Notes: generated by a model not told the origin, from the letters alone. Positions 1 through 9,194 are shown, counted from the stretch's first letter. The stretch is DNA of 64,000 nucleotides from Aminobacterium sp. MB27-C1 (GCF_030908405.1 NZ_CP133089.1:372001-436000), one strand, 5' to 3'. Numbers and translations: made by a program.

Positions 1-330
1 CAATACATCAATAATTGGTTGCGTATGTTTTTGAAAATCAAAGGGATTCTCGGAATCGTTAGGAACGGCAAAAGTATAATTGAGGTTACCAAGATCATGA
101 TACACAGCTCCACCTCCTGTAATACGTCGAACAATGTTAACATTATTCTCTTTTACAAAAGGAGCGTTTATTTCTCCTGCCGTGTTTTGGAATCGTCCTA
201 CAATGATAGATGGCTCATTACGCCAAAGAAGAATAAATTTTTCTTGACATGTAGATAGTAGAGAATATACGTATTCTTCAAATGCTAAATTGTAACGGGG
301 GTTGACACTATTATTCTCAATATAATACAT
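1..330 (-). CDS. lplA: Lipoate-protein ligase A, N-terminal part (runs off the left edge)
   Basis: The frame is open for 110 codons from an ATG at 330 to the window edge, so the gene is cut by the window and not necessarily broken. The visible part carries the LplA/LipB-fold signature RRITGGGAVYHDLGN followed by NYTF at about residues 69-87, the lipoyl-AMP binding region. Before it lies a typical N-terminus (NPRYNLAFEEY, then WRNEPSIIVGRFQN). The family activates lipoate with ATP and attaches it to lipoyl domains such as glycine-cleavage H protein or 2-oxoacid dehydrogenase E2. A GGAGG site sits just upstream of the start. The C-terminal accessory domain would lie outside the window, so LplA cannot be told from a shorter lipoyl transferase. 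Confidence 0.85.
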   Translation of the reverse strand, partial: MYYIENNSVNPRYNLAFEEYVYSLLSTCQEKFILLWRNEPSIIVGRFQNTAGEINAPFVKENNVNIVRRITGGGAVYHDLGNLNYTFAVPNDSENPFDFQKHTQPIIDVL

Positions 331-384
331 TCCTATACCTCCATAGACTAATAAAGTGCTTATAAAGCCTGACCTTTATTGACT

Positions 385-1176
385 TTATTCGAGTGGGGCA
401 TGAAGTGACGCATAGCGGTTGATAAGAGTCTGTAATTGAAATGAATATTCTGTGAGGTTGGCAATACGCGCGATTGCTTCTGCAAACTTAAGGCCCTGTA
501 TAACAAAACAGTCAGGTTGAGTTGGAAAAGGCATGGTGTAGTGCTCTTCTTGTGGCTTAAAGTATTGATTCTTGTAAGCTTTAAATGAAACGAGTTCTGG
601 TTCTGAACTCCACACGCGCATGAAAATTCCATACAGTTCGAGACAGTCACTAAGGGAGTAATGTCCCATCTCTGCCGGTATACTTTCTTCTATTTCTCTG
701 ACGATAATTGGCGTTTTAAGTCGAGAAATAGTTTTCATCTTCGCTTCGTTTAAACGTGGCCATTTGTAAAGTTTTGCGTTGCGCGGATTAGGAATGGCGC
801 ACCAAGTTGTAAGTCCCAACATAGAACACCACCATTTCCACATCTTTACTGCTTCTTTAGGGAGAAAAGAAGTATCGAAGGCCAAGTTATGAACAATAAT
901 TCCAGATACATGCCATCTTTTCCAAAAGGAGAGAAGGGCGTTAATGTCTTCAAGAAAATAAAGAGGATAGGATTCTGCCTGCCTAAACCAATGAATTCTT
1001 TCCACAGTTAATCCATGAATTTTTTCTGTAGCCATGTCAGGAGTTTCGGTAGGAAAGTAGAATCGGTTGAAAATATCTCGAATATACCCTCTATCATCAA
1101 AAACTATGGAAGAGGCTGAAACAACAGAACTACCCTTTAACCCGTTTGTCTCAAGGTCGAATACTGCAAAGTTCAT
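385..1176 (-). CDS. DEDDh-type 3'-5' exonuclease (DnaQ/RNase T-like)
   Basis: 263-residue protein starting with the Exo I motif FDLETNG (Asp7, Glu9). An Exo II-like HNLAFD lies near residues 96-101 and an Exo III-like HYSLSDC near 172-178 supplies the His-x4-Asp pair. The layout fits the RNase T/DNA polymerase III epsilon superfamily, which removes 3' nucleotides with two metal ions. The substrate, DNA or RNA, cannot be told. AAGGAG lies 9 nt before the ATG. The gene is in the same direction as lplA, 55 nt upstream of it. The C-terminal 80 residues show no domain I recognise. Confidence 0.75.
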   Translation of the reverse strand: MNFAVFDLETNGLKGSSVVSASSIVFDDRGYIRDIFNRFYFPTETPDMATEKIHGLTVERIHWFRQAESYPLYFLEDINALLSFWKRWHVSGIIVHNLAFDTSFLPKEAVKMWKWWCSMLGLTTWCAIPNPRNAKLYKWPRLNEAKMKTISRLKTPIIVREIEESIPAEMGHYSLSDCLELYGIFMRVWSSEPELVSFKAYKNQYFKPQEEHYTMPFPTQPDCFVIQGLKFAEAIARIANLTEYSFQLQTLINRYASLHAPLE

Positions 1177-1314
1177 TTATCGATTCTCCTTTCTCCAATG
1201 TGGAAACTGATTTTAGCACGTATTCTTTTTTGATGTCAGTTCCTCTTTTGCATATAAAAAAGAAATAGTAGAATAAATAAAAATATTTAACTTTTCGAAG
1301 AGGAGGAACACCCC

Positions 1315-2454
1315 ATGTATATGAAAAGAAGGGTCCCCCGATTTTTTTTATCTCTTTTGTTTTTATCCGTTTTCCCCTTTGCGATTTTTGCATCTGATCA
1401 AGCAAGCAAATATTTTGCGACAGCGATGCGTTTTGCTGAGGCTGGGCAATATCAAAAGGCAGTTTTTACTTTTCAGAGAGCTATTGAAGCCCGTCAAGAT
1501 TATCCTGAAGCTTATTATAATATGGCTGTAGCTTTAGAAAAGCTTGATAGAACAGATGAGGCAATAGTAGCCTATCAGGAGACAATAAAGCTAAAACCAT
1601 CTTATTCTGGTGCTTATATAAATTTAGGGAATATATATCTTTTGAGAAAAGAAAATGATAAAGCTACAGACTTATATTCTCAGGGCTTAAAAATTGCTCC
1701 TGATTCTTTTGCTTTGACCTATGGTAAAGGGCGCGCTCTTTTTCAGGAAAAAAATATGAAAGAAGCAGAACAGTGGTTTAAAAAGACAACGGAACTTGCC
1801 CCCAAATGGGGAGAGGGGTTTTTTATGCTCGGAGTTACTTCTGGCAGACAAAAAAAGTATGATGCGGCATTTAAAGCATATGAAAAAGCTGTAGAACTTG
1901 CCCCTTCTCATGCTGAAGCTCATTTTAATCTGGGGGCTTTATGGGGACGAAAAGGGGATCGTGGAAAAGAAATAGCCTACTATCAGAAGGCGATAGAACT
2001 TAATCCTCAATTCTATCTAGCATATTATAATCTTGGAACTGCACGAGCTCAGCTTGGAAAAACGGAAGAAGCCATTGATGCCTTTAAAAAAGCTATAGAG
2101 ATTGAGCCACGTTATTCTTATTCATGGAACAACTTGAGTTCTCTTTATGTTCGTACGAAGCAGTATTCTCTTGCAGAAGAAGCTGCCCAAGAAGCTCTTT
2201 CATTAAAAAAACAATTCCCTATGGCTTTAAATAATCTGGGGTTGGCTCGCATTGGTTTAAAAAAGTATTCGGAGGCGGTGAAGGCTTTTGAAGAAGCCAT
2301 ATCATTGGCGCCTCAATATGCAGAACCTCACTTTGGTTTAGGCTTGGTTTGGGCTTTAAAGGGAGAAAAGGAGAAGGCAGTGAATGAAGTTGAAAATCTT
2401 AGATCCCTTAACTCTTCACTTGCCGATCAGTTAAAGGCTCTTTTAAATCAGTAG
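1315..2454 (+). CDS. Exported tetratricopeptide-repeat protein (about ten TPRs)
   Basis: 379 residues. A basic and hydrophobic N-terminus ending in IFASD looks like a signal peptide with cleavage near residue 27. From about residue 30 to the end run ten 34-residue TPR units with the usual W/Y-x2-LG, A-x3-Y/F and P32 positions (for example AYYNLGTARAQLGKTEEAID). TPR solenoids are protein-protein scaffolds, so this is probably a periplasmic or surface adaptor. GAGGAGG lies 8 nt before the ATG at 1315; an in-frame ATG at 1321 is an alternative. Ten nt downstream begins the duplicated exported protein, so the two probably form one operon and may act together. Confidence 0.8.
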   Translation: MYMKRRVPRFFLSLLFLSVFPFAIFASDQASKYFATAMRFAEAGQYQKAVFTFQRAIEARQDYPEAYYNMAVALEKLDRTDEAIVAYQETIKLKPSYSGAYINLGNIYLLRKENDKATDLYSQGLKIAPDSFALTYGKGRALFQEKNMKEAEQWFKKTTELAPKWGEGFFMLGVTSGRQKKYDAAFKAYEKAVELAPSHAEAHFNLGALWGRKGDRGKEIAYYQKAIELNPQFYLAYYNLGTARAQLGKTEEAIDAFKKAIEIEPRYSYSWNNLSSLYVRTKQYSLAEEAAQEALSLKKQFPMALNNLGLARIGLKKYSEAVKAFEEAISLAPQYAEPHFGLGLVWALKGEKEKAVNEVENLRSLNSSLADQLKALLNQ

Positions 2455-3685
2455 GAGGAAGAGGATGATTTCAAGAAAGGGCATCGTTCTTCTTATTGTG
2501 TGTATATGTTTTATAGCGAGTTCGTCAGTGGTATGTGGAGAGACACCGTCGTCACATTCTTCGCAGATAGAAGAGTTTCAGCCAGATCCGATAGCAACCG
2601 CCAATGATTTTGTGACGACGTTTTTAGGTTCTTCCCCGCAGGTTTTGGGAATAGCTTCCGATACGTCGGCGCTGGCATCCATTGGGCAGAGTGTTCTCGA
2701 AGGCAACTACAAAAAGGCGATGCAACAGGTAGGTGACTTTGCTGCAGGTAAAGCTGTTTCGTCAATTCCCGTTGTAGGTTATATGGTGGCAGTTGGGAAT
2801 GTGGGGAAATATGCGGGAGAGAAGACCTTCCATTGGCTGGCCACATCGGAGCTTGAGAAGAGTTACAAGCTGTTGCGTGGAGATGAAGGACTTACGACGG
2901 TCTATCAATTCCCAGGGACGTATAAAGAGTTCAAGAGAAATGATGAGCTTTATACGATCTTTTCAGGATCGACGCGAGCAATTCTCTTCACATATATAAA
3001 GAAGCATAGTGATTTGAAGACGGAAGAAGAGCTTGAGAGAGCGGCGATAGAAATGCTCATAGCAAAGAATACTTTTGATGTGCTCTGCGATAAGTATGGA
3101 TTGGAAGGAAAAGATAGAACCCCTGAAAATTTACAGCAGGAAATAGAGATAGAAGCAGATATATCAGCGGAGATCGCGAAGGAAAATGAGGAGAAGCGAA
3201 TTGCTGAGCGTAAGCACGTTGCGGAAGAGAAGTTGAAGGAAGAAAAAGAGGAAGAAGATCAGCCAGCAGAGAAAGAGGAAGAAAAGTCAGAACTTGTATC
3301 GGACCAAGAATCGGAGATAGGGTTGGATGAAGCTCTTCCCGATCCGGATATGCCAGAAGAGGCTCAAGCAGTTGTAGCAGAGAAGCCCGATGAGGTAGAA
3401 GTTTTACCAGAGCCGAAGGTTGAAAAGAAGGTTTCGCTAGCTGAGCCCCTTGTCTGTAGCGTATCAGCTCGTAAGGGAGAAGGAGATACGACTTATTTCG
3501 ATATTGTGGTGACGAATGTTTCCGATCATGTTGTGGATAACGTATCGATGACATTAGCGGCTATCAACGAGATTAAGTCGGGAGGAGTAGGTTGGGGGCA
3601 GGGAAGCAGCAACACTATCTCGTTGTCTCCGGGGCAGTCGACTTCTGTTCCGGCCATGGCTATGGGAGATGCCCAGGGGATTCAG
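2441..3685 (+). repeat. Long direct repeat, left copy (TPR-gene tail plus 5' part of exported protein)
   Basis: About 1,245 bp with no difference I could see from 4708-5952, same orientation, offset 2,267 bp. It begins within the last codons of the TPR gene (ttttaaatcagtag) and ends inside codon 407 of the following gene. Beyond that point the copies differ, with short shared islands such as the stretch encoding SGSLQLTISGTSVRGV. Confidence 0.9.
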
Positions 3686-4111
3686 GTTGTGATAAGGAGT
3701 GGAAGTGGCTTTACGAAAGCTTTGGTGGCGAAATCTGTTCATAAGAAAAAGATAGTGGCTGATGGTTGTTATAGAGGTGCTTTTAAAGGACAAGGAATTT
3801 CCGGATCTCTCCAATTGACTATTTCTGGTACCTCTGTACGTGGTGTTTTGACTGGGTCATATACCGACCCTAATCAGAAGATCGTAAATAAAGCAGCTAT
3901 TACAGGGTCATTTGATCCGGAGACTGGTGCTATTTCGGCAAGTTGGTCTGGAATGGCTACAGGAACAATGAAAGTTGACGGAGAAAAATATAACGTAAAC
4001 GAACCTATTTCAGGTTCGTTTAGTGGGGTATATTCAAAAAAGAAACTTGCGGGGAATTGGTCTGGTGGAAGTAGTTATATCTCCTCAAGTGGACAATGGA
4101 GTGCTCAATAG
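2465..4111 (+). CDS. Exported multidomain protein of unknown function, copy 1
   Basis: 548 residues; I do not recognise the family. Visible parts: a signal peptide (about 1-25, ending VVCGE); a small-residue-rich helical region with Gly/Ala/Ser motifs (about 45-125); a mixed region to about 225; a highly charged Glu/Lys linker likely to be coiled or extended (about 230-325); a beta-rich, Ig/CARDB-like stretch (about 335-425, FDIVVTNVSDHVVDNVSMTL); and a C-terminal beta domain with repeated G-x-F/Y and SGSLQLTISG motifs, ending in GQWSAQ. GGAGG precedes the ATG. The first 407 residues are identical to those of the protein at 4732, while the C-terminal domain differs. It is likely secreted or envelope-bound and co-transcribed with the TPR gene. 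Confidence 0.75.
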   Translation: MISRKGIVLLIVCICFIASSSVVCGETPSSHSSQIEEFQPDPIATANDFVTTFLGSSPQVLGIASDTSALASIGQSVLEGNYKKAMQQVGDFAAGKAVSSIPVVGYMVAVGNVGKYAGEKTFHWLATSELEKSYKLLRGDEGLTTVYQFPGTYKEFKRNDELYTIFSGSTRAILFTYIKKHSDLKTEEELERAAIEMLIAKNTFDVLCDKYGLEGKDRTPENLQQEIEIEADISAEIAKENEEKRIAERKHVAEEKLKEEKEEEDQPAEKEEEKSELVSDQESEIGLDEALPDPDMPEEAQAVVAEKPDEVEVLPEPKVEKKVSLAEPLVCSVSARKGEGDTTYFDIVVTNVSDHVVDNVSMTLAAINEIKSGGVGWGQGSSNTISLSPGQSTSVPAMAMGDAQGIQVVIRSGSGFTKALVAKSVHKKKIVADGCYRGAFKGQGISGSLQLTISGTSVRGVLTGSYTDPNQKIVNKAAITGSFDPETGAISASWSGMATGTMKVDGEKYNVNEPISGSFSGVYSKKKLAGNWSGGSSYISSSGQWSAQ

Positions 4112-4127
4112 GAGGAATAAATCGTCT

Positions 4128-4694
4128 ATGGATATCTTTTCAATACAACAGAGGATCAATTCATGTCAAAAATGTCAATTATGTGCTCAGCGCCGGCAGC
4201 CGGTTATGGGAGAAGGAGACATACGAAACAAGATTATGCTTATAGGAGAAGCTCCAGGAGCGACGGAAGATGAATTAGGGCGGCCTTTTGTCGGAAGATC
4301 AGGTAACTTGTTGAGACAACTGATGGAAGAGGTAGGTTTGACACGTGAAAATTTTTTCATTACCAATATGGTGAAATGTCGTCCGCCTGAGAACAGAAAA
4401 CCAACTAAAGAAGAGATTGAGGCATGTTGGCCTTTTTTAAAAGAACAGATAGACGAACTTTCTCCAGCCTTAGTTGTTACAGCTGGAAATACTCCGACAC
4501 AATGGTTTTTAAATACACGGAAGGGAGTTACAGCACTACGAGGTCAATTTTATACATGGACTTTAGAAAAAAAAGAAATGCAGATTCGTCCTATTTTTCA
4601 CCCGAGCTACTTGTTAAGAAATAGATCGAGAGAAAAGGGACGTCCTATTGATCTCACATTATTTGATTTACGAGAAATTGCTACTTTTCTGTAG
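4128..4694 (+). CDS. Family 4 uracil-DNA glycosylase (4Fe-4S)
   Basis: 188 residues. CQKC near residues 13-16 plus the cysteines in KCRPPENR and EACWPF supply the four [4Fe-4S] ligands of thermophile-type UDGs. Motif 1 is GEAPGATEDELGRPFVGRSG and motif 2 is HPSYLLRN; both line the uracil pocket. The enzyme removes uracil from DNA at the start of base-excision repair. I chose the ATG at 4128 because it opens the conserved N-terminus. AGGAGG overlaps the preceding gene's stop, about 12 nt upstream. The gene is wedged between two copies of the duplicated exported-protein gene, an unusual setting for a housekeeping repair gene. Confidence 0.88.
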   Translation: MDIFSIQQRINSCQKCQLCAQRRQPVMGEGDIRNKIMLIGEAPGATEDELGRPFVGRSGNLLRQLMEEVGLTRENFFITNMVKCRPPENRKPTKEEIEACWPFLKEQIDELSPALVVTAGNTPTQWFLNTRKGVTALRGQFYTWTLEKKEMQIRPIFHPSYLLRNRSREKGRPIDLTLFDLREIATFL

Positions 4695-4707
4695 TAAGAG
4701 TTATATT

Positions 4708-5952
4708 TTTTAAATCAGTAGGAGGAAGAGGATGATTTCAAGAAAGGGCATCGTTCTTCTTATTGTGTGTATATGTTTTATAGCGAGTTCGTCAGTGGTA
4801 TGTGGAGAGACACCGTCGTCACATTCTTCGCAGATAGAAGAGTTTCAGCCAGATCCGATAGCAACCGCCAATGATTTTGTGACGACGTTTTTAGGTTCTT
4901 CCCCGCAGGTTTTGGGAATAGCTTCCGATACGTCGGCGCTGGCATCCATTGGGCAGAGTGTTCTCGAAGGCAACTACAAAAAGGCGATGCAACAGGTAGG
5001 TGACTTTGCTGCAGGTAAAGCTGTTTCGTCAATTCCCGTTGTAGGTTATATGGTGGCAGTTGGGAATGTGGGGAAATATGCGGGAGAGAAGACCTTCCAT
5101 TGGCTGGCCACATCGGAGCTTGAGAAGAGTTACAAGCTGTTGCGTGGAGATGAAGGACTTACGACGGTCTATCAATTCCCAGGGACGTATAAAGAGTTCA
5201 AGAGAAATGATGAGCTTTATACGATCTTTTCAGGATCGACGCGAGCAATTCTCTTCACATATATAAAGAAGCATAGTGATTTGAAGACGGAAGAAGAGCT
5301 TGAGAGAGCGGCGATAGAAATGCTCATAGCAAAGAATACTTTTGATGTGCTCTGCGATAAGTATGGATTGGAAGGAAAAGATAGAACCCCTGAAAATTTA
5401 CAGCAGGAAATAGAGATAGAAGCAGATATATCAGCGGAGATCGCGAAGGAAAATGAGGAGAAGCGAATTGCTGAGCGTAAGCACGTTGCGGAAGAGAAGT
5501 TGAAGGAAGAAAAAGAGGAAGAAGATCAGCCAGCAGAGAAAGAGGAAGAAAAGTCAGAACTTGTATCGGACCAAGAATCGGAGATAGGGTTGGATGAAGC
5601 TCTTCCCGATCCGGATATGCCAGAAGAGGCTCAAGCAGTTGTAGCAGAGAAGCCCGATGAGGTAGAAGTTTTACCAGAGCCGAAGGTTGAAAAGAAGGTT
5701 TCGCTAGCTGAGCCCCTTGTCTGTAGCGTATCAGCTCGTAAGGGAGAAGGAGATACGACTTATTTCGATATTGTGGTGACGAATGTTTCCGATCATGTTG
5801 TGGATAACGTATCGATGACATTAGCGGCTATCAACGAGATTAAGTCGGGAGGAGTAGGTTGGGGGCAGGGAAGCAGCAACACTATCTCGTTGTCTCCGGG
5901 GCAGTCGACTTCTGTTCCGGCCATGGCTATGGGAGATGCCCAGGGGATTCAG
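4708..5952 (+). repeat. Long direct repeat, right copy
   Basis: Second copy of the block at 2441-3685. It carries the last codons and stop of the TPR gene (ttttaaatcagtag) even though no TPR gene precedes it here. This orphan tail shows that this is the derived copy, placed behind the uracil-DNA glycosylase gene. Confidence 0.9.
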
Positions 5953-6435
5953 ATAGTGGTAAGGAGTGGAAGTGGCTTCACGAAAGCTTTGGTGGCGAAA
6001 TCCATTCATAAGAAATCTGAAAATAAAGAGGAAACAGTGAAGACTGTGGCTGGTAAGATGAGAGTTGATGGAGATTATAAAGGTGTTTTTAGCGGCAAGG
6101 GGTTTTCTGGATCTCTCCAATTGACTATTTCTGGTACCTCTGTACGTGGTGTTTTTGCTGGATCATATAAAGATTCCAAATATAAGATGGATATAAACTC
6201 GCCTTTTAAGGGAACCTATAACCCTGAGAATGCCACCATTAAAGCGTCGATTTCGGGAAAAATGACTGTAATAGACTATCACGATAGTAGATATCGTTCC
6301 GATAATGGATTTTTCTGTGATTTGAAAGGGACCTATTCAAAGGGGAGTCTTTCTGGAACGTGGTTTGGACAAAACGAATTTGATTATAATTTTTATGGCG
6401 GAGAATGGAGTGCCCAATATATAGACAGAAAATAA
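4732..6435 (+). CDS. Exported multidomain protein of unknown function, copy 2
   Basis: 567 residues, the same architecture as the protein at 2465 and identical over residues 1-407: signal peptide, small-residue helical region, Glu/Lys linker and Ig-like stretch. The divergence begins at GIQIVVRSG (GIQVVIRSG in copy 1). This copy then has an inserted basic stretch (KKSENKEETVKTVAGKMRVD) and its own C-terminal beta domain, which keeps SGSLQLTISGTSVRGV and ends GGEWSAQYIDRK. The RBS (GGAGG) is part of the repeat. A strong hairpin follows 5 nt after the stop. The shared body with swapped tails suggests that the C-terminal domain sets specificity; no function is known. Confidence 0.75.
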   Translation: MISRKGIVLLIVCICFIASSSVVCGETPSSHSSQIEEFQPDPIATANDFVTTFLGSSPQVLGIASDTSALASIGQSVLEGNYKKAMQQVGDFAAGKAVSSIPVVGYMVAVGNVGKYAGEKTFHWLATSELEKSYKLLRGDEGLTTVYQFPGTYKEFKRNDELYTIFSGSTRAILFTYIKKHSDLKTEEELERAAIEMLIAKNTFDVLCDKYGLEGKDRTPENLQQEIEIEADISAEIAKENEEKRIAERKHVAEEKLKEEKEEEDQPAEKEEEKSELVSDQESEIGLDEALPDPDMPEEAQAVVAEKPDEVEVLPEPKVEKKVSLAEPLVCSVSARKGEGDTTYFDIVVTNVSDHVVDNVSMTLAAINEIKSGGVGWGQGSSNTISLSPGQSTSVPAMAMGDAQGIQIVVRSGSGFTKALVAKSIHKKSENKEETVKTVAGKMRVDGDYKGVFSGKGFSGSLQLTISGTSVRGVFAGSYKDSKYKMDINSPFKGTYNPENATIKASISGKMTVIDYHDSRYRSDNGFFCDLKGTYSKGSLSGTWFGQNEFDYNFYGGEWSAQYIDRK

Positions 6436-6440
6436 GAAGA

Positions 6441-6478
6441 CCCCCCTAACTTCGCTTTTGTAGCTAAGTTGGGGGGGT
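6441..6478. terminator. Intrinsic terminator between convergent genes
   Basis: CCCCCCTAACTT pairs with AAGTTGGGGGG across a 13-nt loop (12 bp, one G-U pair). On the minus strand the hairpin is followed by a T-rich run, so it may stop transcription from both sides. The genes on either side converge here. Confidence 0.8.
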
Positions 6479-6503
6479 GAACTATCATAGGAACGAATCT
6501 GTT

Positions 6504-8144
6504 CTAACGAATCGTTATTCTTCCTTCTTCTTGAAGCGTTATGTGCCCCACATGGCGAACATATTGTGCAAGACTTTCAACATCTCCTAACTGTAGACTA
6601 TAGGCGGTAGGTCCTGCCATTTTAAATATGTAATGTTTGTCTCCACCTGTGCCCAACCAATCGTTAGCTGTAACTGTATAGACAGCCTGGGGATTTAAAG
6701 GTGTCCATGTTCCATCTTCGTGTTCTACTAATACGTCGACAACGCGGTTTCCAGTCTTAACAAGTTCCCCTTCGTTGTTGATAATTGCAGGTTGGCGACT
6801 TAAGTCATAAGTCACTTTAAGTCCAGCTACCTGAATGAATCCGCCAGTTGGAGTTCTCAGATTGCCATCGTACCCATCACCTTCACGAATAAGGGCAGAG
6901 GCAGAAACTTCAAGAATGTTTCGAATTTGTTCTCCCGTAAGTTCAAAACGTACAAGAGTATTACCGTAAGGAAGCATTTCATAGAGAGTCTTATATGAAA
7001 CTTCCCCTGCGGGATAGACTTTGTCTCCTCTGATGCTTCCTCCGTTCATGAGACCTATTTGTGTTTGTCCATTCCAGCGAAGGGCGTCAGCAATAAAGTT
7101 TCCTATAGGAGCTTCTTGTCCTCTTACCATGATTTTTCTGGCATCTGCGTCCTGATCCATGATGCCTATAGGTTCACCTAGTTGTTCATCAAGCTTTTGC
7201 TGGAAGGGGTCAATGAGCCATGATACTCTTTTATCCATTGGGATAGCAGTCGTGAGCTCTCTGGCTACCCACGTCGAGTGCTCTTCATCAAGCTTGCCAT
7301 TTTTTATGGCAACTCGGGCAATGCCTGTATATCTCCCCATTGAACCGGACTGAGTAACCATCGTTTTCCACCCGTTAGGGCCGGTTATAATTTCTGGCGT
7401 TTCGATTAATGTATGGGTGTGCCCGCCTGTAATAATATGAATACCTTCTACAGATTCTGCAATGGCTCGATCTGCGTACACTCCGATGTGAGTCATAGCG
7501 ACAATAACATCGCACTCTTCCTTTTGTAGTATGTTCACCATACGTTGTGCTTCTTCAATAAGATTTTGTCCTACTCTGAATTGGCGACTTCCAGTCGTTA
7601 CTGTAGCGAGTTCAGGAGCGATGAGACCAAAGAAGCCTATTTTTAATCCATTGGCTGCATACTTTATAACGTAAGGGTGATAGAGATTTTTAAAAGCTGG
7701 GAGATCCGTATACAGATTGGCGATAGTAAAAGGGAACTTGGCATAACGCATAACATCTTCGAGAACAGCAGCTCCCAGGTCAAATTCATGATTCCCCAAC
7801 GTTCCAACGTCAATTCCAGCTAAATTGAGAGATCTGACTTCGGGAAGACCTTTATAGAAAAAGAAAAGTGGCCCTTCATTAATATCTCCCATCTCCAGAG
7901 CAAAAACATTCCCTGGATTTTTAGCTTTTTCCGTTCTTATAACTGTAGAAGCACGGGCCATACCTCCAACTTCAACTTTGACCTTCTCCCCATTTTTTTC
8001 TTGACTAATTGAGTATGGATAAATGTGTCCATGAATATCATTCATAGTGATGAATGTAACTGTCCCATCTGCAGCAAAGGCGCTTACGGCAAGGAGGAGG
8101 ACAAGACAAAAGGCCAAAAGTCCTCTCGTTAATTTCCTTCCCAT
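6504..8144 (-). CDS. Exported 5'-nucleotidase / UshA-like metallophosphoesterase
   Basis: 546 residues with a signal peptide (about 1-24, ending SAFAAD). Metallophosphoesterase motifs are in order: MNDIHGH, EMGDI, GNHEFDLG, MTHIGV and GGHTHT, which together supply the Asp, His and Asn ligands of the dinuclear metal site. The C-terminal half (from about residue 325) is the 5'-nucleotidase substrate-binding domain, including NFIADALRWNG and GGSIRGD. The family hydrolyses nucleoside 5'-monophosphates, and some members UDP-sugars, in the periplasm. It is the last gene of the nucleoside ABC operon, 14 nt behind the binding-protein gene, so it probably makes nucleosides for import. Confidence 0.88.
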   Translation of the reverse strand: MGRKLTRGLLAFCLVLLLAVSAFAADGTVTFITMNDIHGHIYPYSISQEKNGEKVKVEVGGMARASTVIRTEKAKNPGNVFALEMGDINEGPLFFFYKGLPEVRSLNLAGIDVGTLGNHEFDLGAAVLEDVMRYAKFPFTIANLYTDLPAFKNLYHPYVIKYAANGLKIGFFGLIAPELATVTTGSRQFRVGQNLIEEAQRMVNILQKEECDVIVAMTHIGVYADRAIAESVEGIHIITGGHTHTLIETPEIITGPNGWKTMVTQSGSMGRYTGIARVAIKNGKLDEEHSTWVARELTTAIPMDKRVSWLIDPFQQKLDEQLGEPIGIMDQDADARKIMVRGQEAPIGNFIADALRWNGQTQIGLMNGGSIRGDKVYPAGEVSYKTLYEMLPYGNTLVRFELTGEQIRNILEVSASALIREGDGYDGNLRTPTGGFIQVAGLKVTYDLSRQPAIINNEGELVKTGNRVVDVLVEHEDGTWTPLNPQAVYTVTANDWLGTGGDKHYIFKMAGPTAYSLQLGDVESLAQYVRHVGHITLQEEGRITIR

Positions 8145-8158
8145 AACCTCATCTCCTC

Positions 8159-9163
8159 TTATTTATATTCTTCAACAACAATTTTGCCTTCCACGACATC
8201 TTTAGTAATTTCTTCAAGTTTAACTCTTACGTCTTCGGGAACAAGTTTGAGAGCACTGTCAGTCCATGAAAGTCCGACGCCGTTATTTTTCAGGTCATAA
8301 GATACGACTTGTCCTCTTGGATATGTCCCTTCCTGTTTTGCTTTTATAAGGTCGAATGCAGCGTTGTCGAGGCGTTTCAGCATAGAAGTGAGAACGACTT
8401 CAGGGGCAAGATATTCTTGTGGCGAGTCGACGCCAATAGCATAGAAGTTTGCCTCTTTTGCAGCAGCAATTACACCCTCTCCAGTACCGCCGGCAACCTG
8501 GAAGATAACGTCAGCACCGTTATGATACTGATTTAAGGCCATCTCTTTTCCTTTAGCGGGGTCTGACCAGCTTCCGACAAAACCGGTAAGAATTTTACAG
8601 TTAGGGTTAACGTACTTGGCTCCTTGTTCATATCCCACAAAGAAATTGTGAATAACGGGGATATCTTCTCCACCGACTGCTCCTATAATGGCATCTTTAT
8701 TAACATGTGGATCGTTTTCTCGTGTTGTCATCATCGCGGCGAGAGCTCCTGCCAAAAAACTTCCTTCATTTTCTTTAAAGTCGACATATGTTACATGGGC
8801 TGTTTCTCCAGAAACGTCAAAATAGGCGAAATCAGTGTTTGGAAACTCGGGTGCAACTTGCTCTATAGCGTCGATAAATTCGAAGCCTACTACAAATACA
8901 AGATCGAAATTTTTAGCAGCAGTTGCTAAATAAGGAACATAGTTTGCAGGGTCGAAGTTGCATTCTACAACCTTCCCGACAATACCCAGCTCTTTCTTAG
9001 CCCGTTCAAGACCCGCATTTGCAGAGTCATAAAAAGAGGCATCGCCCAGTTTATTGGCAATAACAAGGGCTACTTTTGTTTTGTCTGCGGCGAAAACTGG
9101 TGCGGCAATGACTCCGAAGAGAAGTAAGCCAGCTAAAAAAAGGCACCATATTTTTTTACTCAT
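8159..9163 (-). CDS. BMP/PnrA-family nucleoside-binding protein of an ABC transporter
   Basis: 334 residues; signal peptide to about residue 25 (APVFAAD). There is no lipobox cysteine, so it is probably a soluble periplasmic protein, which fits a diderm cell. The mature part has BMP-family features: VALVIANKLGDASFYDSANAG at the start (where PnrA binds nucleosides), VFVVGFEFIDAIEQVAPEFPNTDFAYFD, and GADVIFQVAGGTGEGVIAAAKE. The permeases and ATPase of the same system lie upstream and the 5'-nucleotidase just downstream, which supports purine nucleoside uptake. The exact ligand cannot be told. Confidence 0.88.
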   Translation of the reverse strand: MSKKIWCLFLAGLLLFGVIAAPVFAADKTKVALVIANKLGDASFYDSANAGLERAKKELGIVGKVVECNFDPANYVPYLATAAKNFDLVFVVGFEFIDAIEQVAPEFPNTDFAYFDVSGETAHVTYVDFKENEGSFLAGALAAMMTTRENDPHVNKDAIIGAVGGEDIPVIHNFFVGYEQGAKYVNPNCKILTGFVGSWSDPAKGKEMALNQYHNGADVIFQVAGGTGEGVIAAAKEANFYAIGVDSPQEYLAPEVVLTSMLKRLDNAAFDLIKAKQEGTYPRGQVVSYDLKNNGVGLSWTDSALKLVPEDVRVKLEEITKDVVEGKIVVEEYK

Positions 9164-9194
9164 ACCTTATCACCTCATCTGAGAGTATTTTGAA

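Noticed and set aside
4023-4127. N-terminal extension of the uracil-DNA glycosylase frame
   Set aside because: It overlaps the end of the preceding gene and lies before the conserved start of the family; the ATG at 4128 fits better.
2441-5952. The 1.2-kb repeats as a CRISPR or phase-variation invertase system
   Set aside because: The repeats are direct, long and coding; there are no short spaced repeats and no recombinase gene nearby.
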